64,000 nt of DNA from Microseira sp003486305. GTDB lineage: Bacteria; Cyanobacteriota; Cyanobacteriia; Cyanobacteriales; Aerosakkonemataceae. How positions within the stretch are numbered: position 1 is the first letter of the stretch; every line of letters starts with the position of its first letter. Below, piece by piece: positions 11,501 to 19,831 of this stretch. The DNA lies in NCBI GenBank assembly GCA_031969655.1, contig DALYJX010000009.1:6587-70586 (forward strand), given 5' to 3'. The translations under genes were made by a program, and so were the position numbers. Under the pieces are notes generated by a model. It searched no databases, was not told the DNA's origin, and saw nothing but the letters and a program-made list of their open reading frames with translations.

Positions 11501-13398
11501 CCAGCCAGAGTGGCGGCTACATATTCACCGATGCTGTGACCGATCGCAGCCACCGGATTTACTCCCCATTTCATCCATAACTTGGCGAGGGCGTACTCGA
11601 TCGCAAACAGGGCAGGTTGGGCGATCGCTGTTTGTTTGATCTGTTGGGATACCTCTTGAACCTGTTCTTCGCTGGGGTAGAGGATATGCCGCAGGTCAAG
11701 TCCTAGATGGGGTTTGAGAATGTCCGAGCAAATATCTATCTGCTCGCGAAAGGTTGGCTCGACTTCGTAAAGTTCCCGCGCCATGTTCGCGTACTGTGCC
11801 CCCTGCCCGGAAAACATAAAGACGACGGGGCGATGGCGGGGCTTGTGCGAGTGGGTGAAAACTCGTTGAGGTTCTAAGGATTCCAGCGCCTTCACCGCAT
11901 CGTCAAGATTTTGACACACCAGCATCCGGCGATGCTCAAAACCCCGACGACCAACTTGTAGGGTGTGGGCAACATCAGCCAGATTCAGCTTGGAATTGTG
12001 CTTTAAGTATTCGGTCAAATTTGCCGTTGCTGTCTCTAAAGCCGAGTTGGTTTTAGCTGAGAGGACTAGCAACTGCCAGGGGCCCGAAGAAGCTAAAGGC
12101 GATTGAACTGGCGGCGCTTCTTCGAGAACTACGTGAGCGTTTGTCCCTCCAATGCCAAACGAACTTACTCCCGCACGGCGAGGAATTTTGTCGGTTTGCC
12201 ATTCGGAAAGTTTGGTGTTGACGTAAAAAGGACTGTTGGCAAAATCAATTTTGGGATTAGGCTGTTCAAAGTGCAAGCTGGGTGGAATCAACTGGTGTTT
12301 GAGAGCCAATACAGTTTTGATCAAACCAGCTACCCCTGCCGCTGCACCTAAATGTCCGAAATTGGTTTTTACCGAACCAATTGCACAGTAGCCTTTTTTA
12401 TCAGTTTGAAATGCTTGCGTCAGCGCCGCGACTTCAATCGGGTCACCCAAGTCTGTTGCGGTTCCGTGGGCTTCGATGTAGGTGATAGTTTCAGGTGCAA
12501 CTCCGGCAACAAACTGAGCTTCTGCAATGACTGCCGTCTGGCTATCGATACTGGGAGCAGTATAGCTAAGTTTCAAAGAACCGTCGTTATTGATAGCCGA
12601 ACCTTTGATTACCGCATGAATGCAGTCTCGATCTGCGATCGCATCAGCTAACCGTTTGAGGACGACAATTCCTAAACCGCTGCCGAAAATCGTTCCCCGC
12701 GCTCGAGCGTCAAATGTTCGGCAGTGTCCGTCTGGAGATGCAACCATGCCTTCCTGGTACAAATATCCGACTTTTTGTGGAACTTTGATCGCAACGCCAC
12801 CCGCTAAAGACATGTCGCATTCACCATTTAACAAGCTCTGGCAAGCCAAATGAACGGCGACTAGGGAGGTAGAACAGGCAGTTTGGACGCTGACGCTTGG
12901 GCCTTTCAGGTTTAATTTGTAGGATACCCGCGTGGGCAGATAATCTTTATCGTTAGTAATGAGTGTCTGAAAAAAGGATTGTGATTCTAATACGTTGTAT
13001 TCAAGGTTGTTGAGCAGGTAAGTGCTGACGTCTGTACCCGCGTAAACACCAATTGAACCGTCGTAGGTTTGGGCGTCGTAACCCGCATTTTCTAGCGCCT
13101 CCCAAGCCTGTTCCAAGAAAAGACGGTGTTGCGGATCCATTCTCTGGGCTTCCTTAGCGCTGAAGTCGAAGAAGGAGGCATCAAATAGCTCGATGTCTGA
13201 CAGAACGCCGTTGGCTTTGACGTAATTGGGGTGACTCAGCAAAGCCGCATCTACACCTGAAGAAACGAGTTCGCGATCGCTAAAAAACGAGATAGACTCT
13301 ACGCCATTTCGCAAATTGTGCCAGAATTCATCGATAGTTTTTGCCCCTGGAAAACGGCAGGACATACCGATAATCGCTATTTCGGAATTGTTATTCAT
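5596..13398 (-). CDS. Type I PKS module KS-AT-MT-KR-DH-ER-ACP
   Basis: A 2600-residue polyketide synthase. The order seen is KS (active Cys in TACSTS, about 175), AT (FSGQGAQ, GHSIGEY about 617, HAFHS about 718, a malonyl-type signature), C-methyltransferase (EIGAGMG, about 1089), ketoreductase (TGGLGAIG, about 1552, with YAGAN catalytic residues), dehydratase (HRLAGKATLP, about 1801, with LHPALLD later), enoyl reductase (AAAGGVG, about 2221) and ACP (GGDSL, about 2536). All domains keep canonical residues, so a fully reduced, alpha-methylated extension is expected. The DH and ER lie after the KR, which is unusual. The ER is followed by a segment resembling the post-KR tail of the other PKS here. 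The C-terminus ends REEIAI, a plausible docking tail for the TubC-like domain of the next NRPS. Confidence 0.94.
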   Translation of the reverse strand: MNNNSEIAIIGMSCRFPGAKTIDEFWHNLRNGVESISFFSDRELVSSGVDAALLSHPNYVKANGVLSDIELFDASFFDFSAKEAQRMDPQHRLFLEQAWEALENAGYDAQTYDGSIGVYAGTDVSTYLLNNLEYNVLESQSFFQTLITNDKDYLPTRVSYKLNLKGPSVSVQTACSTSLVAVHLACQSLLNGECDMSLAGGVAIKVPQKVGYLYQEGMVASPDGHCRTFDARARGTIFGSGLGIVVLKRLADAIADRDCIHAVIKGSAINNDGSLKLSYTAPSIDSQTAVIAEAQFVAGVAPETITYIEAHGTATDLGDPIEVAALTQAFQTDKKGYCAIGSVKTNFGHLGAAAGVAGLIKTVLALKHQLIPPSLHFEQPNPKIDFANSPFYVNTKLSEWQTDKIPRRAGVSSFGIGGTNAHVVLEEAPPVQSPLASSGPWQLLVLSAKTNSALETATANLTEYLKHNSKLNLADVAHTLQVGRRGFEHRRMLVCQNLDDAVKALESLEPQRVFTHSHKPRHRPVVFMFSGQGAQYANMARELYEVEPTFREQIDICSDILKPHLGLDLRHILYPSEEQVQEVSQQIKQTAIAQPALFAIEYALAKLWMKWGVNPVAAIGHSIGEYVAATLAGVFSLEDALALVATRGQLMQQMPPGTMLAVPLPAEEVQPLLGKTLSLAAINTPSSCVVSGATDALELLQSQLASQGVNCRRLHTSHAFHSQMMEPILEPFTLAVKQISLKPPQFPYISNVSGTWITPEEATDPDYWASHLRQTVRFASGLQELFKEPAQILLEVGPGRTLSQLAKQHPDKHPEQVVLTSVRHPQESQSDVAFLLNALGRLWLSGVEVNWKQFSQCHCPQRIPLPSYPFDRQRYWIEPQKQQGQFLTAPTQPDLWQSLVEAGQSQAIQGIPEFDEQTYLENKQWLDLLCIAYLNQTLRNLGAFSNLDRKYSFDQLLEQCRIIPRYRQLLSRWLQVLVEQGNLQQDGEFFTNIKPLSADSINALAKEVRHRWGDTPGLVDLVQRCGENLVAILVGEKEPLEFFNTLIYQKENSSNRDLPLFGYCTSILQKSLEQVVKSLPSTVNLRILEIGAGMGITTANLLPLLPPEQTNYTFTDIGGWFLKQAKHKFGDYPFIEYRLLNIDNPPQEQGFESHSFDIIVASNVLHVTRNIGETLKYVRSLLAPEGFLLLWETTQPQLDFDISWGLLMNSIDDGERSQGNPFLSAAQWQEALRDRGFVEVAVFPETEALGHQIIVAQASLSAELLRPTAFSATCTSKNADQILPVSSDRKTDIAEWFYIPSWKRSLPPKPLAATEPGCWLVFVDECGLGTKLVKQLELEGHDVVIVRAGEQFSSESQFGTDQRLYTINPQQLDQYDALLKELCDRNLTPKAIAHLWSVTPNDGATSGLEGVDLVQEKGLYSLLFLAQALGKQNFTEELQIAVISNNMQAVTGDELLCPAKATLLGAVRVIPLEYPNIRCCNIDVVLPPTASWQEEKLVNQLLAELKTPFSDSVIAYRGAHRWVQTFEPVRLDQAVEETPRLREEGVYLITGGLGAIGLTLASHLAKTVRAKLVLTGRSPFPTREDWSKWLRLRGEDDDISRKIRKVQQIEALGAEVLIVSADVSNLEQMRRAIAQVRERFGQLNGVIHAAGILGDSAIARKTALQVESVLAPKVKGALVLDALLNDVELDFLVLCSSGAAIQPLFGQVAYAGANNFLDVFAHYKTSTDGTFAVSINWEGWQESGMGIEGTKRLALALGRTMSQPESKPVLHPLFDRYLVDGNEQEIYISNLSDRKHWVLDEHRLAGKATLPGTAYLELIRAACENHAQNKTIEIRQAYFLTPLVVEDGEEKEVRTILKKRGDRFEFAIVSQLNFESDSWQEHAIGEVAFIEAQPQEKHELQAIKSSCNWQELIITEQDLKLQTSFVEYGSRWNAISKQVKLSNEQGLILLEMPEVFATDLNFYKLHPALLDVATGFLTVQYEGTYLPFCYKNLRIKGCLSSQVYSHIKAIENNQSQNETLKFNITVMDEQGITLIEIEEYTLRKIERGKADVNIAKQSGSRHEKTPAIPDSQNFYLSISSPGILDTLTFQPTTRQKPEAGEVEIEVSTTGLNFKEVLIALGLIPIYTDSAYKFGFECAGKIVALGEGVEDFEIGDEVIAFAPSCFSRFTTTSAQLVAPKPTNLSLEEAVTIPVAFTTAYTALIHFGRLCRGEKILIHAAAGGVGLAAIQIAQWVGAEILVTAGSPEKREFLRSLGIKCVMDSRSLAFADEVMKHTNGKGVDVVLNSLGGEFIPKSLSVLAPYGRFLELGQRDIFNNSQLGLKAFEKHLSFFAIQADPKLRQFNFLWHEVVQHFKEGNFKPLPHQVFPVQSVAKAFECMAGAKHIGKVVVSMDVKEVFKALAVSEEEVSWKAIESSFSSLPNPATPTNKIQTDFRQNWLLPSEGIEVFNRILGNTLPQVLVSTVDLVTRKELILQSEIVAKPLEKTNRTGATIPKIKPSNPHAASRNEIEQILIYIWQEMLGSKQLGVRDNFFELGGDSLIAVQVMSQVREMFQIDLPASSLFDNPTITGMAEKIERIRRTAEKLQASTDDQSNDREEIAI

Positions 13399-13442
13399 AA
13401 AAATTCTACCAATGCCGTTTACTTTTGATTGAAAAGCATTCG

Positions 13443-16400
13443 CTAATTGTTTTGCGATCGCTGCTTCTGTCTAGATTGTTTTCGTTGCTCGCTTAAAGTT
13501 TTAAGCGCACTCCTTGCTTCACCCCGATTATGACCTTGTTGAGCCGCAGTTTTTCTACTTTGCTCCTGACTTAAGAATTTGGCAAGAGAATCTATATTGG
13601 GCGATTTAATTATTTCTATCATTGATAACTCTTGACCGAATATTTCTTGCAATTTGACTTGCATTTTAACCAGGAGTAATGAATTACCACCTAACTCAAA
13701 GAAATTATCATGAATTCCCACTTGCTCGATTTGAAGTATCTCTTGCCAAACAGCAGCAATCAGTCGTTCAGCGTCAGTTTGGGGTTTTACATAAGCCGCA
13801 CTCTCATGGGAACGAATGCTTTTTGGTGCGGGCAAAGCGCGGCGATTTACCTTACCGTTAGATGTTAGCGGCAGGGCATCCAGAAGTATGAAGTCAGCAG
13901 GCATCATATAATCGGGCAACTTTTTCTGGAGAAAATCGCGCCACTTTTGTATATAAAAATCTGCACGTTCAGCTTCAAATTCCCCAGATTTTGGCACAAT
14001 ATAAGCTACAAGTTGCTGGTTCTCCCGCAACTCTCCAACAGCAGTGACAACCGTCTCTTTAACAGCCGGATGCTGTTGCAGTGTAGCCTCAATTTCACCG
14101 AGTTCAATCCGGTAGCCATTAACTTTCACCTGGCAATCTTCTCGTCCTTGAAACTCAATATTGCCATCGGGTAAATACCTTCCCAAATCTCCAGTTTTGT
14201 ACAACCGTTCTTTGGTGTGAGGATGAATCATAAAGCTGGCATTGGTCTTTTGTTCATCTCGCCAGTAGCCATTAGCCAGTCCCATCCCTCCGATGTATAA
14301 CTGTCCTGGTACCCACACCGGACAGGGTTCTAAGACACCATCGAGTACGTAAAAGCGCTGGTTAGCCATCGGGCGACCGTAAGGAATGCTTTTCCAACTC
14401 GGATCAACTTGCTCAATGGGATAGAGAATTGACCAAATCGATGCCTCGGTCGCACCACCCAAACTCACCAGTTGCACGTTGTCACTCAAAGCCCGAATCT
14501 GGTCAGGTAAGGAAACAGGTAACCAATCTCCACTTAACAAGACTAAGCGTAGCGATCGCGTCCAACTTTGGCGACGACCAGCCGCATAATCTACCAACAT
14601 CTGCATCAAAGCCGGTACTGAGTTCCAAATCGTTACCTGGTGTTGCACAATTAACTCTAACCAGTGAGATGGATCTTTGGTTGCTAAAGCATCCGGAATC
14701 ACAATTGTTCCTCCCGCCGCCAAAGTGCCGAAGATGTCATACACCGACAAGTCGAAACTTAAAGATGATAGGGCAAATACTCGGTCTTGGGATTTGACAT
14801 CAAAACGGTGGTTAATGTCGAGGATAGTATTAACAGCAGCGCGATGAGCGATCGCTACTCCTTTGGGTTTTCCAGTCGAGCCAGAGGTATAAATAACGTA
14901 GGCTAAATCATCCGCTTGCTGCACCCACTCTACTCGATCGCAGGTGCTAGCAGGTTCTTTTGTGTCCACACACAGGCGCGTGACATTATCGGGCCATTCT
15001 AGGGAAGTGTCGAGATTCGATTGGGTAAGTACGCATTGGACTTGTGTCTGTTCTAACAAGTGCCATCGCCGTTCGGTGGGTAGATCGGGGTCGATGGGGA
15101 CTATGGCAGCACCAGCAGCCAGAATCCCCAAGGCGGCTACCACTTGCTCCCAACCTTTGTGCATCACAATTGCTACAAGTTGGTTGGGGACTGCGCCCAG
15201 TTGTCGCAGTTGGTATGCTAGCTGGTAAGCGCGAGTACTGAGTTCAGTATAGGTAAGGGTACGCCCTGTAGTAACAACCGCTACCTGCTGCGGTTGCAGC
15301 TCGGCTTGCTCGAAGAACAAACTGTGAAGTAAGGCGGCTTGTGGAACTGGTGTATCGGTAGTATTAATCGCTACCAGTTGTTCGAGCTGTGCTGGTGGTA
15401 GCAGTTGTCTTGTTGGTGCTTGCCACAGTTGTTCTTCAACAGCTAGACGCTCCAGAAAATTGCAGTAGCTGGAAAACATATCGTCTAACAAACCTGCTGG
15501 AAACAGTTCTTCTACGGCATCCCAGCTAAAAATTAGAGTCCCCGCTTGTTCGGAAACCTGATGGTCTAGATAAACTTGAGGCGTTTGGGTAAGCATATAC
15601 GCGACTTCTCCCAGGCTAGAGATTGATGCAAATTTTGCACTAGCTTGGTCGCGGCTTAGACTGTCATTGATCAGGGTGCTGGTGAAGACGACTGGCACAA
15701 ACATTCCTAAATGTCGCTTCTGGATGCGAGCTAATTGGCGTAAAACTTGCACGCCGCTAAAATAACGGTGGTCAAAGTCATCCCACAGTTGTTTTTGAAT
15801 GCGTTGCGATCGCGCTTCAAATGAATCTTCTCCCGAATTATCTACCGCAAGTAAAGTCAGCGAGGTGAAATCTCCAGCAATTTGATTCACCTGTGGATGC
15901 AAGGGCAGACGATTAAACAGCGTTAGATTGATAGTAAATTTTGGACTCTTACTCCAAACGGTCAGAATTTCGGCAAAAGCAGCCAGCAACAGACCAGAAG
16001 GTGTCAAGCTAGATTCGGTAGTCCGCTTTTTGAGACGAACCCAAGTATCTGGGTCTAATTTGCGAGTTCGGTGTACGAAACGAGGATATTTAACAGCAGT
16101 CAGATTCTTCTCTAGCGGTAATTCCGGAGATGGCGGTAAGGTATTAATTCGGTTTAACCAATACTCTTTTGAGCGTTGATACAGTTGTGAATTACGTAAG
16201 GCAATTTCTCCTAAAACATAATCCCGAAATGAGATTTCTAAAGGAGGAAAGACTAGATCGGGCTTTTGGATTAATTCAACTAGCTCTCCTATAATAATAT
16301 CGAAACTCCAAGCATCGCCAATTAATATGTCTAAACTGAGGCAAAGTCTGATTTTATTGTCATCTAATTGAGCAGCTTGAATTTCAAACAGAGGCCATTG

Positions 16401-16892
16401 GTCGGCAGGTAGCACTTGGTGCGACAATTGCTCGCGCAGTTGCCTTAACTGGGAAGCAATTATTTGTGAGTCTTTCCCGCGCAAGTCTAAAACTTTAATT
16501 TTATAAGCAGGCACTTGCTCTAAAATCTGCTGTTGCCCGTCGGGTCGCACGATCGCCCTCAGCATATCATGGCGGTCAATCAGTCGCTGCCAAGCTTTTT
16601 CAAATTTTTTTATATCTAAATCAACAACTTCAATCTCAAAATAAACATGGGTTGATATGTTGCTCAACTCAAAAATACCACTGCGACCAACCCAGTAAGC
16701 TTGTTGAACGTCAGTAAGTGGAAAAGGTTGATACTGCTCGTCTGGATTGGGGGTTATTGCGGGGAGTTTTTCTTGTGGGGAATTAGTGCGAGAATCGGGT
16801 TCGACTTCACCCCGCAACCGTTTTTCCAGCAGCACTCGTTTTGCGGGTGAAAGTTTAGATCTTAGGGTGAGGACTTCTTCATTTAAGGACAT
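13443..16892 (-). CDS. NRPS module Cy-A(Cys)-PCP
   Basis: A 1149-residue module with no TubC domain. Its short N-terminus LSPAKRVLLEKRLRG resembles the docking helix found on NRPS modules that accept chains from a PKS. The Cy domain carries DILIGDAWS near 192. The A domain (TSGSTGKPKG near 672) has the same DLYNLSLIWK cysteine code as the terminal module and shares a 1.57-kb identical tract with it. The A domain has no inserted MT. The PCP has GGNSL near 1070, followed by a basic Lys/Arg/Gln-rich tail. It lies 44 nt upstream of the fully reducing PKS and is predicted to make the thiazoline that this PKS extends. Confidence 0.93.
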   Translation of the reverse strand: MSLNEEVLTLRSKLSPAKRVLLEKRLRGEVEPDSRTNSPQEKLPAITPNPDEQYQPFPLTDVQQAYWVGRSGIFELSNISTHVYFEIEVVDLDIKKFEKAWQRLIDRHDMLRAIVRPDGQQQILEQVPAYKIKVLDLRGKDSQIIASQLRQLREQLSHQVLPADQWPLFEIQAAQLDDNKIRLCLSLDILIGDAWSFDIIIGELVELIQKPDLVFPPLEISFRDYVLGEIALRNSQLYQRSKEYWLNRINTLPPSPELPLEKNLTAVKYPRFVHRTRKLDPDTWVRLKKRTTESSLTPSGLLLAAFAEILTVWSKSPKFTINLTLFNRLPLHPQVNQIAGDFTSLTLLAVDNSGEDSFEARSQRIQKQLWDDFDHRYFSGVQVLRQLARIQKRHLGMFVPVVFTSTLINDSLSRDQASAKFASISSLGEVAYMLTQTPQVYLDHQVSEQAGTLIFSWDAVEELFPAGLLDDMFSSYCNFLERLAVEEQLWQAPTRQLLPPAQLEQLVAINTTDTPVPQAALLHSLFFEQAELQPQQVAVVTTGRTLTYTELSTRAYQLAYQLRQLGAVPNQLVAIVMHKGWEQVVAALGILAAGAAIVPIDPDLPTERRWHLLEQTQVQCVLTQSNLDTSLEWPDNVTRLCVDTKEPASTCDRVEWVQQADDLAYVIYTSGSTGKPKGVAIAHRAAVNTILDINHRFDVKSQDRVFALSSLSFDLSVYDIFGTLAAGGTIVIPDALATKDPSHWLELIVQHQVTIWNSVPALMQMLVDYAAGRRQSWTRSLRLVLLSGDWLPVSLPDQIRALSDNVQLVSLGGATEASIWSILYPIEQVDPSWKSIPYGRPMANQRFYVLDGVLEPCPVWVPGQLYIGGMGLANGYWRDEQKTNASFMIHPHTKERLYKTGDLGRYLPDGNIEFQGREDCQVKVNGYRIELGEIEATLQQHPAVKETVVTAVGELRENQQLVAYIVPKSGEFEAERADFYIQKWRDFLQKKLPDYMMPADFILLDALPLTSNGKVNRRALPAPKSIRSHESAAYVKPQTDAERLIAAVWQEILQIEQVGIHDNFFELGGNSLLLVKMQVKLQEIFGQELSMIEIIKSPNIDSLAKFLSQEQSRKTAAQQGHNRGEARSALKTLSEQRKQSRQKQRSQNN
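14214..15785. repeat. Copy B of the 1572-bp apparently identical tract
   Basis: Partner of 2843-4414. The tract ends sharply at both sides: at the left the text changes upstream of GGTGTGAGG, and at the right immediately after the shared CATCCCA. It covers the C-terminal Cy region and the A domain up to the HPHT segment. Homologous recombination between the copies could delete about 11.4 kb, including the intervening PKS. Confidence 0.88.
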
Positions 16893-17031
16893 TGTTTCTC
16901 ATCTCCATCACTAAATAATATCGTTTCCGGTTGCATCTTTACTATTAAAACCACAGAGGCACAGAGAACAGGAAGAAAGTAAAGATGAATAATTTTGATG
17001 CCAACGGATTTGATCTAACGATTTTTGAAGT

Positions 17032-18120
17032 TTAATCGATAATCTGGACTTTCATATATTCAGGGAATGGTTGAATTTGATTAAGATCGTTTTCCAGGAT
17101 TACCAGTTCGCCTTTTTTATCACTTTCTTTAAAGCCCGCAAATTTATAGGCGATATACATCATTCGATTGCGATTGTTTGAAACAAATTCGGCGCACAGA
17201 CGAACGTTATTTTCTTTGGCTAACTTGGTAATGTAGTTAAGCATAACTGTGCCGACACCTCTGGACATGACGCGACAAGACATTAACAATAGTTTTATTG
17301 TCCACAGGTTTTCTTGGCATTCCACGAGAGTTAATCCGATTTTCCCGTAGCTTCCATACTTATCTTCCAAGCTAGCGATTAGCAGTTTATGGTTCTCTGA
17401 TTGCCGAAATCGATCGAGTTCGTCATAGGAATAGGTATAACCCGTTGTATTTAACTGATGCGTTCGTACTGTTAATTCTTCCGCTCGCTGCAAATCTTCT
17501 TCTTTGGCAAAAGAGATAGTGAAGTGCATGTTGAGCGTTGCTAAGAACTCTTCTTGAGAACCAACAAATTTTTCCTCGGCTTTTTTACGATTTATATCGC
17601 TAAGGTACATCAGTCTTCTATTTTTTGAATCCTCGGTAATGAAACGAGGATTCATTTCCGGCAGATCTAGCAGTTGCTCTAGATCGGTTACGTTAATACA
17701 GAGTATTTCAGGTAGAGAGAAACGTACTTCTTCCAGTTCAAATAACTGGTCATCAATAAATGCGATCGCATCTGTGCTGATATTGATAGATTTAGCGATT
17801 TCCTGAATCGAGTGAGCTTTAGAGTTCCAATTGATTTGCGGGTAGATAAAATACTCGCTTAATCCAAAGTCTTGAAGTTTTGCCATTGCTTTGGCGTAAT
17901 CATTTTTGCTGGCAATAGACTGCAAAATTCCTCGACTATCCAAGGTTTTAATGATAGCGATCGCATTGTCTTGCAAACAAACGCGATCGTCCTCCAACAA
18001 CACGCCATTCCAGAGGGTATTATCCAAATCCCAAACGACGCATTTAATCGCTTTTTTATCGCTTTGCTTGTTTTCTGCTATTTCAGGTTTTAGACCAATC
18101 ATAAGCAATTCAAAGTTCAA
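17032..18120 (-). CDS. fkbH-like: FkbH-like HAD-family protein, glyceryl-ACP formation
   Basis: A 362-residue protein with the HAD motif DLDNT in VVWDLDNTLWNG near residue 35 and a C-terminal GNAT-like region. This is the layout of FkbH/ZmaN-type enzymes. They take a three-carbon unit from 1,3-bisphosphoglycerate and load it as glyceryl on a dedicated ACP, the first step to hydroxymalonyl- or methoxymalonyl-ACP. The three partner genes (ACP, acyl-CoA dehydrogenase, 3-hydroxyacyl-CoA dehydrogenase) lie directly upstream on the same strand. It is 139 nt ahead of the NRPS at 13443-16892. The family call is confident; the final extender unit is inferred. Confidence 0.88.
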   Translation of the reverse strand: MNFELLMIGLKPEIAENKQSDKKAIKCVVWDLDNTLWNGVLLEDDRVCLQDNAIAIIKTLDSRGILQSIASKNDYAKAMAKLQDFGLSEYFIYPQINWNSKAHSIQEIAKSINISTDAIAFIDDQLFELEEVRFSLPEILCINVTDLEQLLDLPEMNPRFITEDSKNRRLMYLSDINRKKAEEKFVGSQEEFLATLNMHFTISFAKEEDLQRAEELTVRTHQLNTTGYTYSYDELDRFRQSENHKLLIASLEDKYGSYGKIGLTLVECQENLWTIKLLLMSCRVMSRGVGTVMLNYITKLAKENNVRLCAEFVSNNRNRMMYIAYKFAGFKESDKKGELVILENDLNQIQPFPEYMKVQIID

Positions 18121-18174
18121 AATTCAAAATGGTTATACCGTTTTCCCAGGAATGCGAAACACTTTGGTGTTGGT

Positions 18175-18202
18175 AATTGGGAATTGGGAATTGGGAATTG
18201 GG
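18175..18202. repeat. Heptamer tandem repeat AATTGGG, 4 copies
   Basis: Four head-to-tail 7-mers in the gap between the fkbH-like and acyl-CoA dehydrogenase genes. The following ATTACC-rich stretch is roughly complementary. This is typical short tandem heptamer DNA of cyanobacteria, with no clear function. Confidence 0.9.
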
Positions 18203-18294
18203 TTCATTGGCAGCGTATTCTTGACAATTACCTATTACCCATTACCAATTACCAGTATCTTTGGATGTAACTAGCAACTTACGTTATTAGTGGG

Positions 18295-19482
18295 TTAACA
18301 CTTGTTTACTAACTGCTTCTGAGACATCGCCATCGAATTAGCTGGAAATATAGGATCTTGATAACCATACTCGGCGATGGTAAGCTGTTGAATCTGGGTA
18401 CTACCTTCGATAATTTCCATAATTTTGGCGTCTCGCAAATACCTTTGAACTGAGTAATCACTACTGCAACCATTAGCCCCATGAATTTGTACGGCATCAT
18501 TGGCTACTTTAGTTGCTCTTGTGGAGGCAAAGTATTTAGCAATTGAGGTTTCCATTATCGATTTTGGGTCGCCCAGGTTTCTGAGATAGCCAGCTTGATA
18601 ACACAGTAATCTTGCTGCTTTAACATTAACTATCATCTCAGCGATCGCTTGCCGAATTAATTGGTGGTCTTTCAAATAAACGCCGAATTGTTTGCGTTGA
18701 CTTGTATATTGAAGGCAAGCTTCCAAACAAGCTTGGATAATGCCTACACAACCCCAAGCTACGCTGTATCTTCCGCAATCTAGGGCAGTAGATGCTACGT
18801 GGGAGAAACCAAATCCTTCCCTGCCAACGAGATTTGTAAGCGGAATTCGACAATCATTCAAGTGCAGTTCTGCGAGCATTGAAGCTCTAGCACCCAACAT
18901 CCCAAAAATTGGTTTTATAGAAAGACCTGGAGTGTTTTTTTCAACCAAAAAAGCAGAGGGTTTACTTTCAGATTGAGCAAAAACTAAGAAAACATCAGCG
19001 ATTTGTCCGTAGGTAATCCATTTCTTTTGCCCGTTTAGGATGTAAGAGTCCCCACAACGAGTTGCTGTCGTCTCTACATTTTTGGCATCGCTTCCCACAT
19101 TCGCTTCGCTCAAAGCGAAGGCTGCGATCGCTTCACCAGATGCTAATTTGGGAATCCAGAACTCTTTTTGAAATTGACTCCCCCACTTGAGTAAAGCGTG
19201 CGCGACCATGTTGTGAACGGTTATTAAACTTCGCAGTGAAGAACAGCCCCGTCCGATTTCTTCTGAGAGAAGACCGTATGCGATCGCATCCATCCCACCC
19301 CCACCGCTTTCTTTGGGCAACAGGGCGCCCAAATATCCCCTTTGAGCTAGTTTTTCAATTAGCTGAGGAGGAGTGCGTTCTTCGCGATCGCATTGATTTG
19401 CCAGCGGCACGATTTCTTCATTTACAAAGGTTCTAAATGTTGTTTGAGCGTTTTTTTGAGCGTCAGTTAATTTTATTTCCAT
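18295..19482 (-). CDS. fkbI-like: Acyl-CoA dehydrogenase-like, hydroxymalonyl-ACP pathway (FkbI type)
   Basis: A 395-residue flavin acyl-CoA dehydrogenase. It has the typical N-terminal helical region (EEIGRGCSSLRS), a middle segment FALSEANVGSDA and a C-terminal QIHGANGCSSDY core. In FkbI/AsmK-type pathways this enzyme oxidises the ACP-bound three-carbon unit during formation of hydroxymalonyl-ACP, not a fatty acyl-CoA. The context supports that role: it lies between the dedicated ACP and the fkbH-like gene. The start has GAGGTG upstream, a good Shine-Dalgarno. Alone it could be mistaken for a beta-oxidation enzyme. Confidence 0.87.
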   Translation of the reverse strand: MEIKLTDAQKNAQTTFRTFVNEEIVPLANQCDREERTPPQLIEKLAQRGYLGALLPKESGGGGMDAIAYGLLSEEIGRGCSSLRSLITVHNMVAHALLKWGSQFQKEFWIPKLASGEAIAAFALSEANVGSDAKNVETTATRCGDSYILNGQKKWITYGQIADVFLVFAQSESKPSAFLVEKNTPGLSIKPIFGMLGARASMLAELHLNDCRIPLTNLVGREGFGFSHVASTALDCGRYSVAWGCVGIIQACLEACLQYTSQRKQFGVYLKDHQLIRQAIAEMIVNVKAARLLCYQAGYLRNLGDPKSIMETSIAKYFASTRATKVANDAVQIHGANGCSSDYSVQRYLRDAKIMEIIEGSTQIQQLTIAEYGYQDPIFPANSMAMSQKQLVNKC

Positions 19483-19532
19483 TGTATCACCTCAGCGGCT
19501 AAAAGTTGCGTTAATTCTGCAATTTTTTTGGG

Positions 19533-19784
19533 TCAATTGCCTGCAAAGACAGCCATTTTACGTTCGAGTAATTTAGCGATCGCATTTATAGTGTTAAAGT
19601 TTTCAATGTCGAGGTCATCATTCTCGATCGTGACTTGAAACTCTTGTTCTACAAACAAAACCAGTTGCATGGCAAACATTGAATTCACAAAACCCTGAGC
19701 AAAGATATCTTCATTGTCTTGTAATTCATGGTTGACAAAATACTGCGACAGGAATTTCTTAATCTTGGCTTTAGCGTCTTTCAT
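19533..19784 (-). CDS. fkbJ-like: Dedicated acyl carrier protein of the hydroxymalonyl cassette (FkbJ type)
   Basis: An 83-residue carrier protein. The phosphopantetheine Ser lies in FVNSMFAMQL, close to the FkbJ-type consensus in which Asn or Ser replaces the usual Asp before Ser. It should carry the glyceryl unit delivered by the FkbH-like enzyme through oxidation to hydroxymalonyl-ACP, for donation to a PKS AT. It lies between the two dehydrogenase genes of the pathway. Confidence 0.87.
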   Translation of the reverse strand: MKDAKAKIKKFLSQYFVNHELQDNEDIFAQGFVNSMFAMQLVLFVEQEFQVTIENDDLDIENFNTINAIAKLLERKMAVFAGN

Positions 19785-19831
19785 GGTTGGTTAGTTTGAT
19801 CGATTACTGTTCTTCTCAAGTTTCTGAAAGT

